Source of the DNA: Streptomyces caelestis
GTDB taxonomy: Bacteria > Actinomycetota > Actinomycetes > Streptomycetales > Streptomycetaceae
DNA length: 64,000 nt
NCBI RefSeq assembly: GCF_014205255.1
Contig: NZ_JACHNE010000001.1
Span: 4,402,001-4,466,000 of the forward strand
Direction: 5' to 3'
Shown: piece by piece, positions 36,704-46,509 of the stretch
Layout: the number at the start of each line of letters is the position of its first letter
Numbering within the stretch: the first letter of the stretch is position 1
Made by a program: the position numbers and the translations under genes
The notes under the pieces: generated by a model
What the model saw: the letters and a program-made list of their open reading frames with translations, nothing else
What the model was told of the DNA's origin: nothing
Databases searched by the model: none

Positions 36704-37378
36704 GTGCGTGTGATCGTCAGGACCCTCAGCGAACTGTGTCTCACCGTCGGCAGCGTGATCGTGCTGTTCGTCGTCCACGTGCTGTTCTGGACCGGCGTGC
36801 AGGCCGACGACGTCATGGACGACCAGATCGAACTGCTCCGGAAGGAGTGGTCGAAGACCCGGCCGGCGGCGCGCTCCCCCGCGAGCCCGCCGAAACCGGC
36901 GCCCTACGCCCGGGGCAAGCCCTTCGCGATCATGTACATCCCGCGTCTTGGTTTCACGTGGAACAAGCCGGTGCTCGAAGGCACGGCGACCGGCACGCTG
37001 AAGAAGGGCCTGGGCCACTACGTGGAGACCGCCCAGCTCGGCCAGAAGGGGAACTTCGCGGTCGCCGGCCACCGCCGCACTCATGGCGACCCCCTCAAGG
37101 ACTTTCCCGAGCTCCGGCGGGGTGACGCCGTGGTGCTGACCGACGGCACGACCTGGTTCACGTATCGGATCGACAAAGGCCCGCACAAAACAGTGCCCTC
37201 CGACATCGAGGTGATCGACCCTGTCCCACGTACATCCGGGTACACGCGTCCGGGTCGTTATCTGACACTGACCACGTGCGAACCGGAATGGGGGCACAGT
37301 CATCGGCTGATCGTCTGGGCGCACCTGGACTCCACCCAGCCTGTGGAGGCCGGGAAACCTGAGGCGTTGCGCGGTTAG
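36704..37378 (+). CDS. Class E sortase 1
   Basis: 224 aa. An N-terminal signal-anchor helix is followed by the sortase beta-barrel. Catalytic residues: His in AVAGHRRTHGDP, Cys at about 192 in TLTTCEPEWG and Arg in HRLIVWAHL. Class E sortases in actinobacteria attach LAXTG-type substrates such as chaplins. No sorting-signal protein lies in the window. Starts 22 bp after the DUF881 gene, so probably the same operon. A one-mismatch parS lies inside. Confidence 0.92.
   Translation: MRVIVRTLSELCLTVGSVIVLFVVHVLFWTGVQADDVMDDQIELLRKEWSKTRPAARSPASPPKPAPYARGKPFAIMYIPRLGFTWNKPVLEGTATGTLKKGLGHYVETAQLGQKGNFAVAGHRRTHGDPLKDFPELRRGDAVVLTDGTTWFTYRIDKGPHKTVPSDIEVIDPVPRTSGYTRPGRYLTLTTCEPEWGHSHRLIVWAHLDSTQPVEAGKPEALRG
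36951..36964. promoter_or_regulatory. Degenerate parS-like site
   Basis: GTTTCACGTGGAAC differs from perfect parS at one position. It lies in the sortase coding sequence, where it reads GFTWN in the folded domain. ParB tolerates some single mismatches, but binding here is unproven. Confidence 0.5.
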
Positions 37379-37431
37379 TCTGGTGGCTGTACGGCGTGGG
37401 TCTGGTGCCGTGGTACGACGGAAGGGACGGC

Positions 37432-37593
37432 ATGTACGGCTGGATCTGGCGGCATCTGCCGGGGAGCACGTGGGTGAAGGCGCTGATCTCACTCGCCCTG
37501 GTCGTGGCCGTGGTCTACGTCCTCTTCCAGTACGTCTTCCCGTGGGCGGAGCCGCTGCTGCCCTTCAACGATGTGACGGTGGACAACCAGTGA
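37432..37593 (+). CDS. Small single-pass membrane protein between sortase and pabA
   Basis: 53 aa. MYGWIWRHLPGSTWVKA precedes one membrane helix (LISLALVVAVVYVLFQYVFPW) and a short tail with FNDVTVDNQ. ATG at 37432 has GGAAGGG upstream; a GTG or ATG further upstream would add a poor sequence. The stop overlaps the pabA start by 4 bp, which argues that it is translated. Function unknown. Confidence 0.75.
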   Translation: MYGWIWRHLPGSTWVKALISLALVVAVVYVLFQYVFPWAEPLLPFNDVTVDNQ

Positions 37594-38228
37594 GCGCGCG
37601 CATTCTCGTCGTCGACAACTACGACAGCTTCGTCTTCAACCTGGTCCAGTACCTGTACCAGCTGGGCGCCGAGTGCGAGGTCCTGCGCAACGACGAGGTG
37701 TCGACGGCACACGCCCAGGACGGCTTCGACGGTGTCCTGCTCTCCCCGGGCCCGGGCACGCCGGAGGAGGCGGGTGTCTGCGTCGACATGGTCCGGCACT
37801 GCGCCGCCACGGGCGTCCCGGTCTTCGGTGTGTGCCTCGGCATGCAGTCGATGCAGGTGGCGTACGGCGGTGTCGTGAACCGCGCACCCGAGCTGCTGCA
37901 CGGCAAGACCTCGCTGGTCGAGCACACGAGCCGGGGTGTCTTCGACGGCCTGCCCTCGCCCTTCACGGCGACGCGCTACCACTCGCTGGCCGCCGAGCCC
38001 GCGACGGTCCCGGCCGAGCTGGAGGTCACGGCCCGGACGCACGACGGCATCGTGATGGGCCTGAGGCACCGCGAACTCCCGGTCGAGGGCGTGCAGTTCC
38101 ATCCCGAGTCGGTGCTGACCGAGCACGGGCACCGGATGCTGGCCAACTGGCTGGTGGAGTGCGGCGACCAGGGCGCGGTGGCGAGGTCGGCCGGGCTCGC
38201 CCCGGTGGTGGGCAGGGCCACGGCGTGA
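37590..38228 (+). CDS. pabA: Glutamine amidotransferase, aminodeoxychorismate/anthranilate synthase component II
   Basis: 212 aa class-I amidotransferase. The oxyanion motif LLSPGPGTPEEAG, the nucleophile in VFGVCLGMQS and the His-Glu pair in VQFHPESV are all present. It supplies ammonia for p-aminobenzoate or anthranilate synthesis; PabA and TrpG cannot be separated by sequence alone and may be dual-function. No pabB lies in the window. It is embedded between sortase genes with 4-bp overlaps on both sides, a curious linkage seen in Streptomyces. Confidence 0.88.
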   Translation: MSARILVVDNYDSFVFNLVQYLYQLGAECEVLRNDEVSTAHAQDGFDGVLLSPGPGTPEEAGVCVDMVRHCAATGVPVFGVCLGMQSMQVAYGGVVNRAPELLHGKTSLVEHTSRGVFDGLPSPFTATRYHSLAAEPATVPAELEVTARTHDGIVMGLRHRELPVEGVQFHPESVLTEHGHRMLANWLVECGDQGAVARSAGLAPVVGRATA

Positions 38229-39418
38229 CGGCGCTGCGCCCCGAGCGCGAGTCCGACACCTCGTACGGGCAGCAGTCGTACGAGGTGCCGGGCGCGTTCG
38301 AGGAGTGGTCGGGCGGAGGGGCCTACGGTGCTTCTCCGCGGCCGGAACCGCAGCCGCAGTCGCCGTCACAGCCGTACATGTCTGAGCCCGAGCCGCAGCC
38401 ACAGTCGTATGCGCCGGAGCCGTACCCGGCGTCGTACGAGCCCGTCCCGGACGAGCCGTACCGGCCCGTCGTCGACGAGGAGACGGTGGCGCTGCGGATA
38501 CCGGATCCGCCACCCGCGGCCGATGCCCCCACATCCGGCTCTCCGGGCCCTTCCGCCGCACGGCACGACGGACCCGCCCACGGTGGGCGCGCGGCCCGCA
38601 GAAAGGCCGCCAAGCGCCGTCACGGGCGCCATGGCGGCGCGCCGGAGACCCGCTCGGACCAGGACTCGGTCCAGGACCCGACCCGGGAGGAGCGGCGGGC
38701 GCCGCTGTCGCGGGTCGAGGCGCGACGGCAGGCGCGGGCGCGCAAGCCGGGCCCGGCGGTGGTGGCCAGCCGGGCGATAGGCGAGGTGTTCATCACGACC
38801 GGCGTGCTGATGCTGCTGTTCGTGACCTACCAGCTGTGGTGGACGAACGTCCGGGCGCACGCGCAGGCCGGCCAGGAGGCCAGCAGCCTCCAGGACGACT
38901 GGGCGAACGGCACACGCAACCCGGGGGCCTTCGAGCCGGGGCAGGGCTTCGCCATCCTGCACATTCCGAAGCTGGACGTGGTGGTGCCGATCGCCGAGGG
39001 CACCAACAGCAAGGGCGTTCTCGACCGGGGCATGGTCGGCCACTACGCCGAGGGCGCGCTGAAGACCGCGATGCCCAGTGACAAGACCGGGAACTTCGGG
39101 CTCGCGGGCCACCGCAACACCCACGGAGAACCGTTCCGGTACATCAACAAGCTCACTCCGGGCGATCCGATCGTCGTGGAGACGCAGGACGAGTACTACG
39201 TCTACAAGATGGCCTCGATCCTGCCGGTGACCTCGCCCAGCAACACGAGCGTCCTGAACCCGATTCCGGCGGGGTCGGGATTCACGGAGCCCGGCCGCTA
39301 CATCACGCTGACCACGTGCACGCCGGAGTTCACCAGCAAGTACCGGATGATCGTCTGGGGCAAGATGGTCGAGGAACGGCCGCGCAGCAAGGGCAAGCCG
39401 GATGCGCTCGTCAGTTAA
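38225..39418 (+). CDS. Class E sortase 2 with long disordered N-terminus
   Basis: 397 aa. About 180 cytoplasmic residues rich in Pro/Glu/Gln/Tyr, including PEPQPQS-type repeats (three copies near residues 40-65), and a basic Arg/Lys patch precede a membrane helix (EVFITTGVLMLLFVTYQLWW) and the sortase domain: His in GLAGHRNTHGEP, Cys at about 365 in TLTTCTPEF, Arg in YRMIVWG. The repeat-rich tail is unusual for a sortase. It overlaps pabA by 4 bp. Confidence 0.9.
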   Translation: MTALRPERESDTSYGQQSYEVPGAFEEWSGGGAYGASPRPEPQPQSPSQPYMSEPEPQPQSYAPEPYPASYEPVPDEPYRPVVDEETVALRIPDPPPAADAPTSGSPGPSAARHDGPAHGGRAARRKAAKRRHGRHGGAPETRSDQDSVQDPTREERRAPLSRVEARRQARARKPGPAVVASRAIGEVFITTGVLMLLFVTYQLWWTNVRAHAQAGQEASSLQDDWANGTRNPGAFEPGQGFAILHIPKLDVVVPIAEGTNSKGVLDRGMVGHYAEGALKTAMPSDKTGNFGLAGHRNTHGEPFRYINKLTPGDPIVVETQDEYYVYKMASILPVTSPSNTSVLNPIPAGSGFTEPGRYITLTTCTPEFTSKYRMIVWGKMVEERPRSKGKPDALVS

Positions 39419-39431
39419 GGGCAGATGACCA

Positions 39432-40187
39432 GTGGCAGCGACCACCGACACGGAGCACGAAGAGCACACCGGCGCGGCGGCGTCCCGGCCGTCCGCGGCC
39501 CGGCGCCGCCGCCCCGGCCCGATCGCCATGGCGGTGAGCGTCTTCGGGGAACTCCTCATCACCGCCGGCCTGGTCCTGGGCCTGTTCGTCGCCTACTCGC
39601 TCTGGTGGACGAACGTGGTCGCCGACCGTGCGGCCGGGAAGCAGGCGGACCAGGTCCGTGACGGCTGGGCGCACGGCCGGGGCGGGCCCGGCGCGCTGGA
39701 CACCAAGAACGGCATCGGGTTCCTGCACGTACCGGCGATGAAGAACGGCGAGGTCCTGGTCGAGAAGGGCACGTCGAACCAGATCCTCAACGACGGTGTC
39801 GCCGGCTACTACACCGATCCCGTGAAGTCGGCCCTGCCGATGTCGGGCAAGGCCGGCAACTTCTCCCTCGCCGCCCACCGGGACGGTCACGGCGCCAAGT
39901 TCCACAACATCGACAAGATCAAGAAGGGCGACCCGATCGTCTTCGAGACGAAGGACAAGTGGTACGTCTACAAGGTCTACGGCATCCTCCCCGAGACCTC
40001 GAAGTACAACGTCAAGGTCCTCTCGGCGGTCCCCAAGGAGTCCGGCAAGAAGAAGCCCGGGCACTACATCACCCTGACGACCTGCACCCCGGTCTACACG
40101 AGCACGTACCGCTACGTCGTGTGGGGCGAACTGGAGCGGGTCGAGAAGGTGAACGCGGACCGGACACCGCCGAAGGAACTGCGCTGA
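39432..40187 (+). CDS. Class E sortase 3
   Basis: 251 aa, closely related to sortase 2 in the WWTNV signal-anchor region and catalytic core (His in LAAHRDGHG, Cys at about 218 in TLTTCTPVY, Arg in YRYVVWG). The product is shorter, lacking the long N-terminal tail. It follows sortase 2 by 13 bp. Sortases 2 and 3 probably arose by tandem duplication; sortase 1 is more distant. Confidence 0.92.
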   Translation: MAATTDTEHEEHTGAAASRPSAARRRRPGPIAMAVSVFGELLITAGLVLGLFVAYSLWWTNVVADRAAGKQADQVRDGWAHGRGGPGALDTKNGIGFLHVPAMKNGEVLVEKGTSNQILNDGVAGYYTDPVKSALPMSGKAGNFSLAAHRDGHGAKFHNIDKIKKGDPIVFETKDKWYVYKVYGILPETSKYNVKVLSAVPKESGKKKPGHYITLTTCTPVYTSTYRYVVWGELERVEKVNADRTPPKELR

Positions 40188-40194
40188 CCGACCG

Positions 40195-40566
40195 ATGCGC
40201 TGGACGCCTGCCCGCGTCGGCCGGGGCCGGGTTTTCCACAGGCTGTGTGCGTGCCAGGCAGGGCGCCGGCGTCGACGAACGCGTCGGGGTCGTTTGCCGC
40301 CGGTTCGCCCGCGGCGCGCTGCCCCGGAACTCACAGCCCGGTCCTGCGGCGAGACGCCGGGCGGGGCGAACGAGATGTACCTCAACGTCTGCCCGGGCAA
40401 GACGAGCGGTCCCGGATGTGGTACCGACGACGGGACGTTCGGGTCACACGCCGGTCCGATCACGATCTCCGACACAGGCTGCTTCACCGCCGTGTACAAG
40501 ATGCGGAACGAGAAGGACACCGTCTGGCTCATCAACGGCAAGCGCAGCTACGGGCCGCGCTGCTGA
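40195..40566 (+). pseudogene. Remnant of a Cys-rich secreted protein
   Basis: The last ~65 residues look coding (EMYLNVCPGKTSGPGCG...ISDTGCFTAVYKMRNEK...SYGPRC), with four cysteines in that part. The upstream part is Arg-rich and improbable, with no signal peptide in any frame. It is read as a gene that lost its 5' half. Family not recognised. Confidence 0.4.
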
Positions 40567-40600
40567 TCCGTGACGGCGGGCGGAGTCGAACGGGTCTCCG

Positions 40601-40650
40601 GACGAGATGCCGTCAGTTCCCCGCGACCTGATCGAAACGACAGATCCCGG
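40601..40650 (+). repeat. 50-bp repeat, copy 1 (possible insertion-sequence end)
   Basis: About 41 of 50 positions match 57348-57397, starting GACGAGATGCCG and ending near AAACGACAG. The same kind of sequence is familiar near the ends of IS5-like elements of Streptomyces, but no transposase is present here. Confidence 0.5.
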
Positions 40651-40837
40651 CCCTTCGCGCCGCTCGGCGGCCATGGATGCTGATCGTCGCGCGGCGACCC
40701 GACCGCGCCGGGATCGCCCGCCGGGTTCGCGTCATGGCCCGCGTCGTCTTGTGCTCCCCATCCCCGCACCACTCGGCGGGACGCCATCCCACGGGCTGCC
40801 GCCCTGTCCGACACCGGCGTCCCGCCACCTCGCCATC

Positions 40838-41141
40838 TTCACCCAGCGGTGGGGGAACGCGACCGACTGCAGGGATTCCGCGCACAACGCCCTGACCGCT
40901 TCCGACACGGTTCTGGGGCCGGCCCGTAAGCAGCTCATCAGCCAAGGGCGCTGTGCTGCCGGCCGTCTACCAGAATGCTCCGGGTGGCTTCGACAAGCTC
41001 CAGAACTTCGAGCAGGGATTCGTGGACGCCCTCCTCGCCCGCATGGGCACGGAGAAGAACAAGGCGGCGCAGTACCGGGCCAACCACGACGCCTTCCTCA
41101 AGGCGGCTCGCAGCCGGGCCGCGCGTTCCGCCAAGGACTGA
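40838..41141 (+). pseudogene. Frameshifted gene of unknown function
   Basis: Two frames complement each other. HNALTASDTVLGPARKQLISQG, open to about 40945, joins in another frame to VLPAVYQNAPGGFDKLQNFEQGFVDALLARMG...ARSAKD, which ends at 41141. A single-base change near 40940 would restore one protein. The second part by itself is 62 aa from a GTG at 40953. It is followed 3 bp later by the membrane-protein gene, so it was probably the first gene of a small operon. Confidence 0.5.
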
Positions 41142-41144
41142 GTC

Positions 41145-41678
41145 ATGACCGGTGGGAACAAGTCATCACGGCCGGAACGGCTCGCCTTCATGGCCGGGCT
41201 GGCGGTGATGGGCATCGCGGTGCTGTTCCTCCTCGGCGCCGGCGGCATCATCGTGGCGTCGGTGGCCGGTGTGCTGTGTCTCGGCATGGTCGCCGGAGGC
41301 CGCAGCGGCATCCGAGCCGTCCGTGCGGGCCGGTGGGACCGGCCCGGGACCTGGCTGTCACTGGGTGTGGCCTGTGTGGCGACCGGTGTCGGCGGATTCT
41401 CGGTCGCCTATCTGACCGGGATCTTCTCCGGAGGGCTGGACGTCGAGGAGGCCTGTGTCCACGGCCACGGTGCCCGCTACGACGAAGCGTTCCGGGAAGC
41501 ACACGCGGAGGAGTTCAACCGCTGGTTCCCGCTGCACAGCAAGTGCAACGAGAACTTCGACCTTGTTCCCGCATGGGTCAACCCGGCCATTGTGTTCTTC
41601 ACCCTGCTGGCGGCGATCGGCGTGCTGTGCCTCGCCGCCGCAGTGATGACTGCTCTGAGGACAAGGAGAGACAGATGA
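41145..41678 (+). CDS. Four-helix membrane protein of unknown function
   Basis: 177 aa with helices near 14-30, 33-50, 68-88 and 148-168. The loop between helices 3 and 4 (about 95-145) is probably extracytoplasmic and has two cysteines (EACVHGHG and HSKCNENFDLVPAWVNP) that could form a disulfide. Frame intact. It is overlapped by 4 bp by the start of the peptidase-like pseudogene, so the two were translationally coupled. Confidence 0.7.
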   Translation: MTGGNKSSRPERLAFMAGLAVMGIAVLFLLGAGGIIVASVAGVLCLGMVAGGRSGIRAVRAGRWDRPGTWLSLGVACVATGVGGFSVAYLTGIFSGGLDVEEACVHGHGARYDEAFREAHAEEFNRWFPLHSKCNENFDLVPAWVNPAIVFFTLLAAIGVLCLAAAVMTALRTRRDR

Positions 41679-42347
41679 AGATAGTGACCTGACGAGGCGC
41701 CGCTTCGCCGGTGCCACCGCCGGTGTGGCGGGTGCGGCAGCCCTGGGCTCGCTCCTCCCGCCGGACAGGCCGTCGCCGCGACCGAGGCCGGTGCCGGTTC
41801 CTGGACCCGGGACACCACCGGCAACGGCTGGTCGCTCCTGGAGGAGGCGGAGTCGTTCAGCATCGAGGGCAGCGACCAGAAGGTCAGACTCGTCGGCGGT
41901 GACGCCGCCGTGGTCCTGCTGCACGTGGCACGCCGGTTCCATGACGAGATCGACCGGCTGCGGGACGGCGACGTCCACGGATGGGTGGGCGAGCGCCGCA
42001 TCTCAGCGGAGTACGAGTCGAACTACCTCTCCGGCACGGCGATCGCCATCCGGCCGCTGTCGTACCCGGTCGGTGCGACGAACGGCCTGTATCCGAACGA
42101 ACTCGTCGTGGTGCGGGACATCCTCGCCGAACTGGACGGCGTCGTCGTCTGGGGCGGTCACCTCGCGCCGGCGAAGGAGTCCCACTTCGAGATCGGCGTC
42201 AAGCCGGGGCATCCTCGGCTGAAGGGCGTTGCCCGGAAGATCGCCGGCTGGGTGGAAGCGCCCGGGGACGAGGGAGCGGGGGCGACGGACGCGTTCGACC
42301 CCAAGCGGCGCAGCAGGGCCCGCTCCTTCGCACGACGCGCGGCATAG
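41675..42347 (+). pseudogene. Tat-exported M15-like D-Ala-D-Ala carboxypeptidase, frameshifted and missing zinc ligands
   Basis: ATG at 41675 overlaps the upstream stop (ATGA). The product moves through three frames: MKIVT, then a twin-arginine signal (TRRRFAGATAGVAGAAALGSL) after a one-base loss near 41688, then from about 41760 the mature part (AVAATEAGAGSWTRD... to a stop at 42345-42347) after a second one-base loss. The mature part follows the actinobacterial M15 pattern (GTAIxIRP.SYPVG...VVRDILAE...HFEI). Where the family has SNHxSGxAxD it reads SNYLSGTAIA, so a His and an Asp that bind zinc are gone. Pseudogene, or an error-containing and inactive paralogue. Confidence 0.68.
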
Positions 42348-42358
42348 CACCACCTGAA

Positions 42359-42397
42359 AAGGGGCCCTGCCCGCAGGACATGCGGGCAGGGCCCCTT
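42359..42397. terminator. Bidirectional terminator after the peptidase-like pseudogene
   Basis: Perfect 17-bp stem (42359-42375 with 42381-42397) and a 5-base loop, flanked by AA and TT on the two sides. It lies between convergent genes. Confidence 0.85.
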
Positions 42398-42422
42398 CAC
42401 CCACGCGTCGTTCCGCCGCGGC

Positions 42423-42718
42423 TCAGGTGGTGAGGTTGTACTTGAAGCCGCTGAACTTGTCGCCGCTCTTGATGAGCGAGACACGCACGCCGACCTTGAT
42501 GTTCTCGGGCACCTGGCTCCCGAAGCACTGGTGATTGTGCGACAGGGCGGGCTGCGTCGTCCTCAGCTCGGCGATCGTCTTGTAGTCGCTCATCCTGAAG
42601 AGGTGGATTCCGTCGTGTAGACGAAGCCGCTGTTGGTTCCGGCGTTCGCCGTTCCCGACGCCAGGAAGGTCAGGGCGCACGCGGCACCCAGGGCGACCAC
42701 GATTCGCTTCTTGATGAT
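42423..42718 (-). pseudogene. Small secreted protein gene with frameshift and altered start
   Basis: On the minus strand a clean signal peptide (RIVVALGAACALTFLASGTANA) is followed by GTNSGFVYTTE and then a stop. In another frame MSDYKTIAELRTTQPALSHNHQCFG...FKYNLTT continues to 42423. A one-base shift near 42605 would join them. At the expected start, after AGGGA, the codon is ATC rather than ATG. Broken small secreted protein of unknown family. Confidence 0.5.
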
Positions 42719-42784
42719 GTCCCTATGTGGTCATGTCGCGTTCAAGACGCGATCGAAATGGATCATAACCCGGCGCTGGACAGC

Positions 42785-42820
42785 AAGGCGCCCCAGCACC
42801 GAGGGTGCTGGGGCGCCTTC
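42785..42820 (-). terminator. Terminator of pknB
   Basis: Perfect 16-bp stem (42785-42800 with 42804-42819) and a GAG loop, 15 bp beyond the pknB stop. Confidence 0.88.
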
Positions 42821-42834
42821 CGGGCGAGGTGCGG

Positions 42835-44862
<2,028 letters not shown>

Positions 44863-45030
44863 AGCTACCTACCAGCCCTCTCCGTCGGTCCCGACCGAAA
44901 GCTTGTACGGTCGGAGGCTGCCGTCCGGGCCTACCGTACCCGGCTCGCTTTGTGTGACCTGGCCAAGCCCGTCAGCCGATACAGGACCGGTACCGCAACG
45001 TGCACCGATGTGAAGCAGACGTGAGCGGGG

Positions 45031-46509
45031 TCACTGCTTGCTCTTGATGACCGCCTCCATCACGTTCCTCGCGATCGGCGCCGCGAGGCCACCGCCGGAG
45101 ATGTCGTCACGGACGGCGTTGTCGTCCTCGATCACGACCGCCACGGCGACCGGCGAGCTGCCGTCCTCGCCCTTGGCGTACGAGATGAACCACGCGTAGG
45201 GGTTCTCGCTGTTGTCGACGCCGTGCTGGGCGGTACCGGTCTTGCCGCCCACGGTGACGTTGGGGATCTTGGCGTTGGAGCCCGTGCCCTTCTCGACGAC
45301 CGTCTCCATCATCGACTGGAGCTTCTGGGCGTTCTCCGAGGACAGCGGCTGGCTGAGCTCCTCCGGCTCGGTCCTCTCGAGGGTGTCGACGCTGCGAGCC
45401 TGAAGCTCCTCGACCATGTACGGCTTCATCAGCTTGCCGTCGTTGGCGACGGCCGAGGCCACCATGGCCATCTGCAGCGGGGTCGCGGCGGTGTTGAACT
45501 GGCCGATCGACGACAGCGCGGTCTCCGACGGGTTCATGTCGTCGGAGAACACCGAGGCGTTGGCGCGGACCGGCGTGAACTGCTCCTCGGTGAAGCCGAA
45601 CTTCTTGGCCATGTCCAGCATCTTGTCGTTGCCGAGGTCCGAGCCGATCTTGCCGAAGACGGTGTTGCAGGAGTACTGCAGGGCGACCCGCAGCGTCGCG
45701 TTCTTGCAGGGGATGTTGCCCTCGTTCGGCAGCTTGGTGTTGGTGCCCTCCATGACCCACGGGTCAGGCGAGTTCGTCTCCTGGTTCGGCTCCGTGTAGA
45801 GCCCGTCCTCCAGGGCGGCGGCCGCGGTGACCACCTTGAAGGTGGATCCGGGCGGGTACGTCTCACGCAGCGCCCGGTTGAGCATCGGGTCGTCGGGGTT
45901 GTTCTTCTTCTGCAGCTTCTGCCAGGCCCCGGTGTCCGTCGTCGTGGAGTTCCCGGCGAAGGACGACGGGTCGTACGACGGGTAGGAGGCCAGGGCCAGG
46001 ATCTTGCCGGTGGACGGCTCCAGGGCGACGACGGCGCCCTTGCCGCCCTGCTTCTTCAGACCGTTGTACGCGGCCTTCTGCGCGGCGCCGTTCAGCGTCG
46101 TGACGACGTTGCCGCCCTCCTGCTTCTTGCCGGTGAGCATGTCGAGGGTGTTGCGGAAGAACAGCCGGTCGTCGTTGCCGGTGAGTATGCCGTCCTCGAT
46201 GGACTCCAGCTGGGTGGCGCCGAAGGCCTGCGAGGCGTAGCCGGTGACCGGCGCCCACATCGGGCCGTTCTTGTAGGTGCGCTTGAACTTGAAGTCGCTG
46301 CCCGAGGTCTCGGCGGAACCGGTGATCGGCTGGCCGTCGACGATGATGTCGCCGCGCGGCGAGGCGTAGCGCTCGATGATGACGCGGCGGTTGTTCTTGT
46401 CGGTCCTGAGCTCGTCGGCCTGGACGTACTGGATCCAGTTGTCACGGATGAGCAGGGCCAGGACGAGCAGTCCGCAGAAGACTGCGATCCGGCGCAGGGG
46501 CTTGTTCAC
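45031..46509 (-). CDS. pbpA: Penicillin-binding protein (transpeptidase) PbpA
   Basis: 492 aa class B PBP. It has an N-terminal membrane anchor (7-27), a dimerisation region, and a transpeptidase domain with STFK (about 221), SCN (about 279) and KTGT (about 419). It crosslinks peptidoglycan alongside the RodA polymerase. It overlaps rodA by 4 bp, so the pair is translationally coupled. Confidence 0.95.
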   Translation of the reverse strand: MNKPLRRIAVFCGLLVLALLIRDNWIQYVQADELRTDKNNRRVIIERYASPRGDIIVDGQPITGSAETSGSDFKFKRTYKNGPMWAPVTGYASQAFGATQLESIEDGILTGNDDRLFFRNTLDMLTGKKQEGGNVVTTLNGAAQKAAYNGLKKQGGKGAVVALEPSTGKILALASYPSYDPSSFAGNSTTTDTGAWQKLQKKNNPDDPMLNRALRETYPPGSTFKVVTAAAALEDGLYTEPNQETNSPDPWVMEGTNTKLPNEGNIPCKNATLRVALQYSCNTVFGKIGSDLGNDKMLDMAKKFGFTEEQFTPVRANASVFSDDMNPSETALSSIGQFNTAATPLQMAMVASAVANDGKLMKPYMVEELQARSVDTLERTEPEELSQPLSSENAQKLQSMMETVVEKGTGSNAKIPNVTVGGKTGTAQHGVDNSENPYAWFISYAKGEDGSSPVAVAVVIEDDNAVRDDISGGGLAAPIARNVMEAVIKSKQ

